This document shows, in pieces, positions 43,920 through 53,393 of a stretch of DNA of 64,000 nt. The number at the start of each line of letters is the position of its first letter. The stretch's first letter is position 1. A program made the position numbers and the translations under genes. This stretch comes from Bacteroidales bacterium UBA5382 (GTDB lineage Bacteria > Bacteroidota > Bacteroidia > Bacteroidales > Dysgonomonadaceae): NCBI GenBank assembly GCA_002409745.1, contig DHOU01000037.1, positions 1 through 64,000 of the forward strand, written 5' to 3'. The notes beneath the pieces are model-generated. The model worked only from the letters and a program-made list of their open reading frames with translations. It was not told the origin of the DNA and did no database searches.

Positions 43920-44356
43920 TGCTGTTCCGGTTTATTCGTTTCGGAAGACGATTGTCCGCCTTCTCCCTGTTTTTTCAAATACATTTCTATCTTTATATAA
44001 ATGTATGTTTCTATCATCAGATAAATCAAATAGAAAATGATAAAGATGATGGCGAAATTCCGTATTTGCGCTTTGTCGGCAAACCAATAGATCAAGACCA
44101 GTATCAGCGCGGCGAACACCTTCACCACACGAAGAAGCATATAGGTGTTCACAAGTTGCTTGGGCTTGTCTTTGGGTATCTTCATCATCAAATAGATCAA
44201 GATGACGCCTGTGACAAAGAAGAATAGCGGAATAATTACGTACCCGTCAATCAGTATCTGTGGAAAAAAACGGTTGATTATTTCCCATGCGCCGTAACCC
44301 ACGACAACCAATGCCAGGGTGTGCACGATGAAAAGATGGGCCGCCAGTTTCTTCAT
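43916..44356 (-). CDS. AtpI-like small membrane protein of the ATP synthase operon
   Basis: A 146-residue protein with four hydrophobic segments (FIVHTLALVVVGYGAWEII, IIPLFFFVTGVILIYLMM, VVKVFAALILVLIYWF, FAIIFIIFYLIYLMIETYIY) and a polar Gln/Ser-rich tail. Position between atpC and atpB is that of AtpI-like assembly proteins. Both ends overlap their neighbours by ATGA, which indicates tight translational coupling. It likely assists c-ring or a-subunit assembly; sequence evidence for that is only position and topology. Confidence 0.8.
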   Translation of the reverse strand: MKKLAAHLFIVHTLALVVVGYGAWEIINRFFPQILIDGYVIIPLFFFVTGVILIYLMMKIPKDKPKQLVNTYMLLRVVKVFAALILVLIYWFADKAQIRNFAIIFIIFYLIYLMIETYIYIKIEMYLKKQGEGGQSSSETNKPEQQ

Positions 44357-44607
44357 TGTTCATTCGATACGGATTCGACACATACGGTAATGCGGTTGTT
44401 ATGCACTTCCGCCACGCCGTCTTCTATCTGTAATTCGGTGAGTTCATCATTCTCCGAAACATACGACAAGCTGCCCTTGGTAAGGGTCGAAATAAGCGGG
44501 GCGTGATTCGTTAAAATCTGAAACGACCCTAACGTGCCCGGTAATGTCACCGATTTTACCGTGCCTTGGAAAACTATTTTTTCGGGAGTAATGATCTCTA
44601 AATTCAT
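44353..44607 (-). CDS. atpC: ATP synthase epsilon subunit, short form
   Basis: An 84-residue subunit consisting only of the N-terminal beta-sandwich (NLEIITPEKIVFQGTVKSV, LPGTLGSFQILTNHAPLIS). The C-terminal helical hairpin that inhibits ATP hydrolysis in E. coli (family length about 135-140) is missing. Short AtpC is usual in Bacteroidales, so it is not a truncation. It follows atpD across a 7-bp repeat array. Confidence 0.93.
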   Translation of the reverse strand: MNLEIITPEKIVFQGTVKSVTLPGTLGSFQILTNHAPLISTLTKGSLSYVSENDELTELQIEDGVAEVHNNRITVCVESVSNEQ

Positions 44608-44610
44608 TTA

Positions 44611-46163
<1,553 letters not shown>

Positions 46164-46277
46164 CTATTATAGGGTTGCCGTATTTTGTATTTCGAAAAAG
46201 CATTCTTTACGCGATGATTTTCCTTTCAAAAACAAATGCTTTTCCATCCTTATATATCTTCTAAAATTTAGGATGAG

Positions 46278-46306
46278 CAAAGATACAAATATAATTTTAT
46301 AGCAAA
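46278..46306 (-). promoter_or_regulatory. Candidate promoter of the ATP synthase operon
   Basis: On the minus strand TATCTTTG (46285-46278) is a perfect -7 box. A TTTG lies at 46306-46303 with a 17-base spacer, shorter than the usual 19-21. The start point would be near 46271, giving a leader of about 115 bases to atpD. Confidence 0.5.
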
Positions 46307-46560
46307 AACTTTTTTCATCTCTCTATTTCGGGCCTTTTTTTTCTTTATATCCGATACCTTCCGATAATATCAAAAGGATTTGTTAATTAAGGGCCCATTA
46401 TAGATCGGGCGGTTTTTAATATAAATATTTTCAATAACAGAAAGATGCGGTTTAGCGTAACCTTTGTGCATGCTTTGTTTACAGTTATGAAATCCGGCCC
46501 CTGCGGGCGGACAGGATTTTTTTAAGGGGACTCAAATTTGTAGATTTCTTTTTTCTAAGT
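46307..46560. other. Empty stretch between the atp and exbB promoters
   Basis: Divergent intergenic DNA of about 250 bases, AT-rich, with no open frame or clear hairpin. It separates the two oppositely directed operons. Confidence 0.5.
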
Positions 46561-46591
46561 TTTGAAGTAATATAAAAATAGACTATATTTG
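46561..46591 (+). promoter_or_regulatory. Strong Bacteroidetes promoter ahead of the exbB cluster
   Basis: TTTG (46561-46564), a 19-base spacer and TATATTTG (46584-46591) match the consensus fully. The start would be near 46597, leaving a leader of about 300 bases. A second -7 box, TATTTTTG at 46791-46798, lies 99 bases ahead of exbB but has no -33 element. Confidence 0.65.
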
Positions 46592-46680
46592 CCCCGATAA
46601 TCAAAATAAGGCAAATAGAACAACCAAAGCGTACGTTTTTTATTAGAGTAAATGAATAAGCATAATAATATAGGTTTCCC

Positions 46681-46721
46681 TTCCATTCTGCATTTTCAAT
46701 TTTGCATTCAATTGAATGGAA
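46681..46721 (+). promoter_or_regulatory. Hairpin with 7-bp periodicity in the exbB leader
   Basis: TTCCATTC (46681-46688) pairs with GAATGGAA (46714-46721). The loop is made of 7-base units (cattctg, cattttc, aattttg, cattcaa). In the long leader it would be transcribed, and could act in RNA stability or control; no evidence beyond structure. Confidence 0.45.
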
Positions 46722-46896
46722 ATAGAGGAAAAAGTTTTATTTGATGGGTAAACTTTCTTATTTATCGCTCTTTTATAAGAAAAATAATTGTATTTTTGCA
46801 AATCTAAAAAAACGACTATATAGTACATTTTAAATAAATCAATAAACAATCAATGAATTAAAAACTCAAAAAATCATTCACACAAAAAATCAAATT

Positions 46897-47733
46897 ATGG
46901 CAACAAATGAAATTAGAACTCAGAAAGTAACTGAAAAAAAGAAAGGATCATCCAAAGGTATTTCTGCTGCTTTAGTAATTATACTTTGCTTTGTAGTAGC
47001 TATCTGTATCTTCCAGTTCGTTTTCGGTAATCCAACCAACTTTATTGGCAATGATCGGGCGAATCTTCCTTTGCAAGGAAACCTTTTAGGTACCATCTAT
47101 AAAGGAGGATTCGTAATTCCTATTATTATGACGATGTTATTATCGGTAATCGTATTGAGTATCGAACGTATCATTGCTATCGGCAGATGTAAAGGTAAAG
47201 GTAACCTGACCACTTTCGTCGCAAACATTAAAGATCGTCTCGAAGCCGAAGATATTCAGGGTGCCCGTGAACTTTGTGCAAAACAAAAAGGTTCAGTTGC
47301 AGCCGTTGTAAGAGCCGGTATCGATACCTACGATCAAATGATTCATGATACTACCGGTTTGAGCAAAGAACAAAAAGCTTTATCTATCAGCAAAACAATC
47401 GAAGAAGCTACCGCGTTGGAAATGCCGACGATGAACCAAAACTTACCGGTTATCGCGACATTCTCTAACTTGGGTACATTGACCGGATTGTTCGGTACGG
47501 TACTTGGTATGATCCGTTCATTCTCCGCTTTAAGTAGCACGGGAGGTACGGACTCGGCCGCTCTTTCGGTTGGTATCTCGGAAGCTCTTGTTAATACGGC
47601 TTTCGGTATCTTGACCGGTGCTTTGGCTATTATTGCTTATAACTATTTTACGGCTAAGATTGATAATATTACGTATGCGATCGACGAAATCGGTTTCTCC
47701 ATCGTAAACGTCTTCCAAGCTAGACATTCTTAA
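46897..47733 (+). CDS. exbB: MotA/TolQ/ExbB proton channel protein
   Basis: A 278-residue inner-membrane protein. Helices lie near 22-42 (ALVIILCFVVAICIFQFVF), 70-92 (IPIIMTMLLSVIVLSIERII), 190-215 (ATFSNLGTLTGLFGTVLGMI) and 225-255. The cytoplasmic loop between them and the conserved region LTGLFGTVLGMIRSF mark ExbB. With ExbD it uses the proton gradient to energise TonB. First gene of the cluster exbB-exbD-exbD-tonB. Confidence 0.93.
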   Translation: MATNEIRTQKVTEKKKGSSKGISAALVIILCFVVAICIFQFVFGNPTNFIGNDRANLPLQGNLLGTIYKGGFVIPIIMTMLLSVIVLSIERIIAIGRCKGKGNLTTFVANIKDRLEAEDIQGARELCAKQKGSVAAVVRAGIDTYDQMIHDTTGLSKEQKALSISKTIEEATALEMPTMNQNLPVIATFSNLGTLTGLFGTVLGMIRSFSALSSTGGTDSAALSVGISEALVNTAFGILTGALAIIAYNYFTAKIDNITYAIDEIGFSIVNVFQARHS

Positions 47734-47838
47734 GAAAGTTAAAAGTGAGCAAAGGTTTAAACCTTTTGCCTTACGAACATTCTTACCGAATGACTATTTT
47801 GACGAATTTGTTTAATCAATCGATAAATTATAGGATAA

Positions 47839-48450
47839 ATGGCTAGACCAAAATTAAAGAAAAGAGATACATGGATTGACATGACCCCGATGAGCGACGT
47901 AATGGTATTGTTGCTCACGTTCTTCATGTTGACTTCCACTTTCTTGAAACCTGAGCCGGTAACCGTTAATACGCCGATGTCTGTTTCCGAGATTAAAATC
48001 CCCGAACAGAATATCTTCTCCGTATTGATTTCACCGGAAGGAAAAGTCTTCCTGGATATTGATAATTCAGAGGACCGAATTGAGATTCTTGAAAAATTGG
48101 CAGCTAACTATAATGTTTCTTTAACCGATAAAGAGAAAAGAGATTTTAGTATTATGACTTCTTTTGGTATCCCCATGCAGAATTTTAAACAATTTATGGG
48201 CTTGTCGAATGAAGAACAACTCAAACTTCTTCCTCAATACGGTGTCCCCACAGATAGTACCGACAACCAATTTAAAAGTTGGGTGAGCGCGGCCAGGGAA
48301 GTAAAAGGAAAAGAGATGGTCATCGCTATTAAAGCCGACCAAGATACACCTTATACGTATATAAAGAACGTTATGGGTTCGCTGCAGGACTTAAAGGAAA
48401 ACCGTTACAATCTGATTACTTCACTGCGTAAGGTGGAGGATGAAGAATAA
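47839..48450 (+). CDS. exbD: ExbD/TolR-family protein, first copy
   Basis: A 203-residue biopolymer transport protein with one membrane helix near 14-34. The opening DTWIDMTPMSDVMVLLLTFF contains the proton-carrying Asp (D of SDVM). The periplasmic part is longer than E. coli ExbD by about 60 residues, with a stretch FGIPMQNFKQFMGLSNEEQL not seen in the second copy. Two ExbD genes in tandem are normal for Bacteroidetes. Confidence 0.9.
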   Translation: MARPKLKKRDTWIDMTPMSDVMVLLLTFFMLTSTFLKPEPVTVNTPMSVSEIKIPEQNIFSVLISPEGKVFLDIDNSEDRIEILEKLAANYNVSLTDKEKRDFSIMTSFGIPMQNFKQFMGLSNEEQLKLLPQYGVPTDSTDNQFKSWVSAAREVKGKEMVIAIKADQDTPYTYIKNVMGSLQDLKENRYNLITSLRKVEDEE

Positions 48451-48503
48451 AGGTTATACTCAAAGACAAATGGAAGTACGAATTAAAAATAAATTTTAAG
48501 AGT

Positions 48504-49130
48504 ATGGCAGATATACAACCAACCGGTGGTGGTAAAAAGAAAAAAGGCGAAATGAAGAAAGCCGATACGCGGGTAAACTTTACTCCGTTGGTCGACATGA
48601 TCATGTTGTTGCTTACTTTCTTTATGCTTGCTACCACTTTGAGCAAACCTCAAACAATGGAAATCAGTATGCCGACCAAAGATAAAGTCGATGTGGAAGA
48701 GCAGAACGAGGTGAAAGCTTCCGAAGCGATGACCATCTACTTGGGGCCGGAGCATAAAGTGTATTATTATGAAGGGTTGGCGAATCTTGAAGAACCGAAT
48801 TTCCTGACTGAAACCGATTTTTCGGCCGAGGGTATCCGTTCTGTCTTGACAGAAAAAAACAGGACCATCGTTCAACAAGTTCGCGAACTGAAAAATAGAA
48901 AAACCCTGCTTCAAGTAAGTCAAGAAGATTACGATAGACAATTGTCTGAATTACGAAACAGTAAAGGTTCGCCGGTAGTGATTATCAAACCGCTTGATAG
49001 CTCTACCTACAGCGATATGATTGCAGCTTTGGATGAGATGCAGATAACGAGCATCGGAAAATATGCGATTACCGAACTGGATGATAATGACCGGACAATG
49101 TTGAGCAATTCCAATTTTCCTACTGATTGA
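48504..49130 (+). CDS. exbD: ExbD/TolR-family protein, second copy
   Basis: A 208-residue paralogue of the preceding protein. RVNFTPLVDMIMLLLTFFML gives the helix with its conserved Asp (LVDM). The N terminus is basic (GGGKKKKGEMKKAD), consistent with a cytoplasmic end. The periplasmic domain has VVIIKPLDSSTYSDMIAALD, the ExbD/TolR fold with a C-terminal strand. Spacing of 53 bases to the first copy indicates a shared transcript. Confidence 0.9.
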   Translation: MADIQPTGGGKKKKGEMKKADTRVNFTPLVDMIMLLLTFFMLATTLSKPQTMEISMPTKDKVDVEEQNEVKASEAMTIYLGPEHKVYYYEGLANLEEPNFLTETDFSAEGIRSVLTEKNRTIVQQVRELKNRKTLLQVSQEDYDRQLSELRNSKGSPVVIIKPLDSSTYSDMIAALDEMQITSIGKYAITELDDNDRTMLSNSNFPTD

Positions 49131-49168
49131 GGTTTGATATAAGATAATAATCATTTAAAGAAAGAAAA

Positions 49169-50005
49169 ATGGCTAAAGATATCAACTTAACGTCGCAGGA
49201 ATGGATCGATTTGATTTTCGAAGGTAAGAATAAGAGCTACGGCGCTTATCGTCTTCGTCAATCTTCCGGCAGACGGCATTTATATGCTTTCATTGTCGTT
49301 ATCGTTATTGCTGTATTGTTATTCATTGCGATGTCGCTTATTACGACATACGAATCTCAAAGGAAGGCTAAAGAAGCCATGACACAGGTTACGACTTTAA
49401 CCGACATTCAGTTGGAGCAACCTGAAGTTCCCGAAGAGAATCAAGTGAAACAATATGTAGCTCCGCCTCCTGTGGAATTGAAGAGTACCATTAAATTTAC
49501 GCCCCCGGTCATTAAAAAGGATGAGGATGTTCGGGAAGATCAGGAAATGAAAAGTCAGGAATTCTTGACTCAATCCGATGTTCAGATCTCTATTGCGGAC
49601 GTAAAGGGTAATAATGAAGAAACGGGTGTGGATATTGCTACTTTAAGAGACCATAAAGTTATTGTGCAAGCTGAACCGGAACCTGAAAAGATTTTTGATG
49701 TGGTGGAACAACCTGCATCTTTTCCGGGAGGAAACACTGCTTTAATGAAATGGTTGAATGATAATATTCAATATCCTGTGATTGCTCAGGAAAATGGAAT
49801 CGAAGGACGTGTAATTGTTCAGTTCGTGGTCGGAAGCGACGGTGCGATACAGGATATTAAGGTTGCACGGGGTGTCGATCCCAGTTTGGATAAAGAAGCA
49901 ACCCGTTTGGTAAGGGAAATGCCTAAATGGATTCCCGGTAGACAAGGGGGAACAGCCGTTAAAGTACGGTTTACGTTGCCTATTGTTTTCCAATTGCAAA
50001 AGTAA
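49169..50005 (+). CDS. tonB: TonB energy-transducing protein
   Basis: A 278-residue protein. The cytoplasmic N terminus has the Bacteroidetes motif LIFEGKNKSYGAYRLRQ, a membrane helix follows near 37-58, then a Pro/Glu/Val-rich periplasmic region (YVAPPPVELKSTIKFTPPVI), and the C-terminal TonB domain (from FPGGNTALMKWLND, with GRVIVQFVVGSDGAIQDIKV and WIPGRQGGTAVKVRFTLPI). It passes energy from ExbB/ExbD to outer-membrane SusC-like receptors. Confidence 0.93.
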   Translation: MAKDINLTSQEWIDLIFEGKNKSYGAYRLRQSSGRRHLYAFIVVIVIAVLLFIAMSLITTYESQRKAKEAMTQVTTLTDIQLEQPEVPEENQVKQYVAPPPVELKSTIKFTPPVIKKDEDVREDQEMKSQEFLTQSDVQISIADVKGNNEETGVDIATLRDHKVIVQAEPEPEKIFDVVEQPASFPGGNTALMKWLNDNIQYPVIAQENGIEGRVIVQFVVGSDGAIQDIKVARGVDPSLDKEATRLVREMPKWIPGRQGGTAVKVRFTLPIVFQLQK

Positions 50006-50082
50006 TGTGATACAACCTTGTGTCACAATATGGTAAATATTAGCCAATCTTGTTTCCGATGAAATTAGATTGGTTAATATTT
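50006..50082. terminator. Two hairpins between tonB and pstS
   Basis: First hairpin: TGTGATACAA (50006-50015) with TTGTGTCACA (50018-50027), one wobble pair and a tiny loop. Second: a 16-bp stem (50035-50050 with 50067-50082, one G-T pair), followed by ATTTGTTCGTGATTTTTT. The second with its T tract at 50095-50100 is terminator- or attenuator-like and could lower expression of the distal genes. Confidence 0.5.
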
Positions 50083-50118
50083 ATTTGTTCGTGATTTTTT
50101 AAACTAAAACGATGTAAG

Positions 50119-51054
50119 ATGAAGATAGGTAATTTTATCGGTCTACTATTTATTTCTTTGTTTCTGATGATTGCTTGTAACAATAAAGATAAGAAAGAAA
50201 GAAATACAATGGATAGCGGGTACATTAAGATAGCCGTAGATCAAACGATGGAGCCGACTATTAAGGCGGTAATCGATATGTTTGAAACCGAACATGATGC
50301 TATTATCGAGCCTATTTATACATCGGAGGAAGACGCAATCGATTTGCTGTTGGACGATACCGTCCGGCTGGCGGTAACTGCGCGGCGTCTACGTCCGGAT
50401 GAAAGAAATATTTTTTATTCGAATAAGTTCGAACCGGAAGAGGTGCGGATTGCTTTGGACGCGATAGCGCTTATTATCCATCCGGCGAATCCCGACTCGA
50501 TTATTAGCGTAGAGAACGTTCGTCGTATTTTAACCGGAGAGGTGAAAAATTGGAACGAGATCTATCCGGGATCCCGGTTGGGTAAGATTCAAGTCGTTTT
50601 TGATAATACCAACTCGAGTATCGTACGTTATGCCAATGACTCTATTTGTCGCGATAAACCGTTATCGAAAGAGTTGAATGCGCTGAGTCTTAACGAAGAA
50701 GTGGTAGACTATGTGTCTAAAACGCCTAATGCGATGGGCCTTATCGGGGTGAATCTCATTAGTGATTCTTACGATAGTACTGTGGTTGAGTTTACGAATA
50801 AAATTCAGGTGATGCGCGTGTCTTTCGACAAGATCGCTACCCGCCAAAATGCGGTTCAGCCCTATCAATACTATATGTATAACGGGCAGTATCCTTTTGT
50901 TCGGGAAATCTTTTTCATCATAAACGATCCCCGGGGAGAACTGCCTAAGGGCTTCACCCGTTATGTTTCATCCGATCGTGGACAGCGTGTGATACTCCGT
51001 TCGGGATTGCTGCCTTCTACGATGCCTGTGAATGCCGTTAAAATAACAGACTAA
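50119..51054 (+). CDS. PstS-like phosphate-binding lipoprotein
   Basis: A 311-residue substrate-binding protein with a lipobox (LFLMIAC, Cys20). The fold is PstS-like: GYIKIAVDQTMEPTIKAVID at the N terminus, SVENVRRILTGEVKNWNEIY, FDNTNSSIVRYANDSI, and a C-terminal GFTRYVSSDRGQRVILRSGL. No ABC permease genes follow. In Bacteroidetes such a gene is regularly encoded behind tonB, where it may not serve phosphate import at all; its ligand is unproven. Confidence 0.82.
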   Translation: MKIGNFIGLLFISLFLMIACNNKDKKERNTMDSGYIKIAVDQTMEPTIKAVIDMFETEHDAIIEPIYTSEEDAIDLLLDDTVRLAVTARRLRPDERNIFYSNKFEPEEVRIALDAIALIIHPANPDSIISVENVRRILTGEVKNWNEIYPGSRLGKIQVVFDNTNSSIVRYANDSICRDKPLSKELNALSLNEEVVDYVSKTPNAMGLIGVNLISDSYDSTVVEFTNKIQVMRVSFDKIATRQNAVQPYQYYMYNGQYPFVREIFFIINDPRGELPKGFTRYVSSDRGQRVILRSGLLPSTMPVNAVKITD

Positions 51055-51129
51055 AAATGTAAACTTATAGATATAGGATAGAACTATAAAACGAATTTAA
51101 ACGATATTGAATTAATTAGAGCAAAGCAA

Positions 51130-52731
51130 ATGATGAGTACAATAAGAAAAAGTATTTTATTCTCGGCTTTATTTATTGCAGGTGTTTCATTAACTTACGC
51201 CGAAAATAAAAATGGAATTGATTTCTATGAAGCCGGAGATTACCAAACAGCAAAAAAGTATTTTTTGTCCGCACCGAATATCGATGCGACCGATAGTTAC
51301 TATTTGGGGGAGATTTATTTCGACGAAAAGAAAACCGATTCCGCCCAATATTATTTCAATAAAGGACTTCAGATCGATCCGGCGAACTTACTGAACAGTG
51401 TTGGATTGGCTAAGGTGCAATTGAATACCTCCGGTTTGGACAAAGAGTTAAACGATATTGGTAAAGATCGCAAAAATAGAAAAAATGCACGACTGCTCGC
51501 TGCAGTAGCCCAGGCGTATTTCGATAATAACAAATTGGACGAAGCTTCCAAAATGGCCGACAAATCGATTAATGCCAACAAGCAGAGCCCTTATGGTTAT
51601 ATCCTGAAAGGTGATTTGCTCGCTAAACAAGGCAATACGGGTGAAGCCGCCGCCGCTTACGAAAGCGCCATCTATTTCGACCCTAACTTCAAAGCTTCGT
51701 ATGTAAAGCTTTCACGTCTTTATGAAAATATTCGGACGCAGGTTGCCCTCGACTATTTAAAGAAAGTGGTGGAGTTGGATCCTCAATACATTCCCGGGTT
51801 TTTATCGTTGAGCCAGATTAATTATCGTAAAGGTTTTTATCCCGAAGCGCTCGAGGCTTTCGAAAAATATCTTAGTCTTATTGTCCCCACCGGAAAAGAT
51901 TATGAACAGTATGCGTCGATTCTGTATTTCAACAAGAAATATAGTGAAACATTAGAAGCTATTAAGAAAGCTCCTGATAATTTTGTCATGAATCGTTTGA
52001 AAATGTATAGCTTGTTTGAACTCAAACAATATAACGAGGCTCTTCAAACGGCCGATAGCTTTTTCAAAAATGCAGATGAGAAGGATTTGATTACGCAAGA
52101 TTATACTTATTATGCTCAAATACTTGCCAATGATAAGAGATATCAAGATGCAGGAGCTGCTTTTGCAAAGGCTTATGAAAAAGATTCGACCAATATCGAG
52201 TATCTGACACAGGCTGCCGGCGCATACGAACGTGCTGATGATTATTCCAATGCCATAAAGTATTATCAACTTGCTTTCAATAAAAATGCGAATCCGTCAT
52301 TGGCTGATATTTATGTGTTGGGACTTGCGAACTATTCGGCGGGAACCAGTACGAAAGCTTTTTCTCCCGATTCGACGAAAGATAAGCAGGAAAAGGAAAA
52401 ATATTTGAAAGAATCTGATCGGTTGTTTGCCGAAATGACTGAAAAGTTTCCGGATCATTATTTAGGATATCTGATGAGAGCTCGTGCTAATTTCGCTCTC
52501 GATCCACAAGCCGAAAAAGGTCTTGCGGTTCCTCATTATCAAAAAGCAATTGAGATTATGTTGCCTAATCTCAATGAAAGAAAGAATGATGTTTTGGAGT
52601 CGTATCGTTATTTAGGGTTCTATTATTTAGGACAGAATAACGTACCGGAGTCTAAGAATTATTGGGGAAAAGTCCTTGAGATTGATCCCGCCGACGAAAC
52701 GGCTTTGCAGGTTATGCAGAGTTTGAAGTAA
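51130..52731 (+). CDS. Periplasmic TPR protein of the tonB cluster
   Basis: A 533-residue protein with a signal peptide (ILFSALFIAGVSLTYA, cleaved near 24) followed by about eight tetratricopeptide repeats (GIDFYEAGDYQTAKKYF, YPEALEAFEKYLSLI, YQDAGAAFAKAYEKD, YSNAIKYYQLAFNKN and a C-terminal YYLGQNNVPESKNYWGKVLE). TPR arrays bind partner proteins. Its constant place behind tonB and pstS in Bacteroidales suggests a scaffold role for the same machine, but this is inference. A terminator follows 66 bases after the stop. Confidence 0.85.
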   Translation: MMSTIRKSILFSALFIAGVSLTYAENKNGIDFYEAGDYQTAKKYFLSAPNIDATDSYYLGEIYFDEKKTDSAQYYFNKGLQIDPANLLNSVGLAKVQLNTSGLDKELNDIGKDRKNRKNARLLAAVAQAYFDNNKLDEASKMADKSINANKQSPYGYILKGDLLAKQGNTGEAAAAYESAIYFDPNFKASYVKLSRLYENIRTQVALDYLKKVVELDPQYIPGFLSLSQINYRKGFYPEALEAFEKYLSLIVPTGKDYEQYASILYFNKKYSETLEAIKKAPDNFVMNRLKMYSLFELKQYNEALQTADSFFKNADEKDLITQDYTYYAQILANDKRYQDAGAAFAKAYEKDSTNIEYLTQAAGAYERADDYSNAIKYYQLAFNKNANPSLADIYVLGLANYSAGTSTKAFSPDSTKDKQEKEKYLKESDRLFAEMTEKFPDHYLGYLMRARANFALDPQAEKGLAVPHYQKAIEIMLPNLNERKNDVLESYRYLGFYYLGQNNVPESKNYWGKVLEIDPADETALQVMQSLK

Positions 52732-52797
52732 ACGGCTTTTTTTGAGGGAATAAGTTTCAGACTTGCTCAGACAAGCAGTTTTAATTCCTATTTAACA

Positions 52798-52836
52798 GTT
52801 GCAGTGTGATGTGATTCATGCTGCAACTTTTTTTTT
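52798..52836 (+). terminator. Rho-independent terminator after the TPR gene
   Basis: GTTGCAG (52798-52804) pairs with CTGCAAC (52821-52827), followed by nine T. It closes the exbB-tonB transcription unit. Confidence 0.85.
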
Positions 52837-52841
52837 CTTGG

Positions 52842-53130
52842 TGTGACTCCCCCAGCCACCAGAGGCCCTCGCTCGCAGGATGTAATTCTTTTTATGATTG
52901 CGCAGATTAACTTACACAAAGGCGGTATTCCACAACTATGATGCAGAGTTTATTTTGACTCTCCTCTTAGCGTAAGGGAAGTGCCGAGAGGCGCGGGGAG
53001 GGGATAATGATGAACGATGGACGATGAACGATGAATGATGAACGATGAATGATGAAAAATATCCGTCCGTTCGTTCCTCGCTCGTCCTCTTGCTCCAAGG
53101 GCACAGTCGCAGAGCCCCCATATAGGTTTG
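52842..53130. repeat. Structured repeat unit, copy 1 (about 290 bp)
   Basis: The first 134 bases (to about 52975) match 53131-53266 with very few differences. After that a GC-rich arm, a loop enlarged by 7-bp repeats (53009-53057, units gatgaac, gatggac and gatgaat) and a second arm follow, then a tail that is again similar in both units (aagggcacagtc). No open frame of note. Confidence 0.75.
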
Positions 53131-53393
53131 TGCGACTCCCCCCAGTCACCAGAGGCCCTCGCTCGCAGGATGTAATTCTTTTTATGATTGCGCAGAGTTA
53201 ACTTACACAAAGGCGGTATTCCACAACTATGATGCAGAGTTTATTTTGACTCTCCTCTTAGCGTAAAAGGAGGAGTACCAAGAAACGAGCGGAAGGGATA
53301 TAATGATGAAAATATCCCTTCCGCTCGTTTCTCGTTTGTCCCTTACCTCAAGGCGACAGTCCGGAAGCTATATGAGTTTACCCCCACTAAGGC
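53131..53393. repeat. Structured repeat unit, copy 2
   Basis: Same 134-base head as copy 1, then a perfect 20-bp stem (53281-53300 with 53313-53332) with the 12-base loop taatgatgaaaa, then the shared tail up to the nuoN stop codon. The stem arms differ in sequence from those of copy 1 yet keep the place. It may also terminate the minus-strand nuo transcript. Confidence 0.75.
53281..53332. terminator. Strong hairpin at the end of the nuo operon
   Basis: Arms of 20 bases pair without mismatch over a 12-base loop. It lies 62 bases beyond the nuoN stop on the minus strand. There is no long T run on either side, so it may be an RNA-stabilising stem or part of a small mobile repeat rather than a classical terminator. 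Confidence 0.5.
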
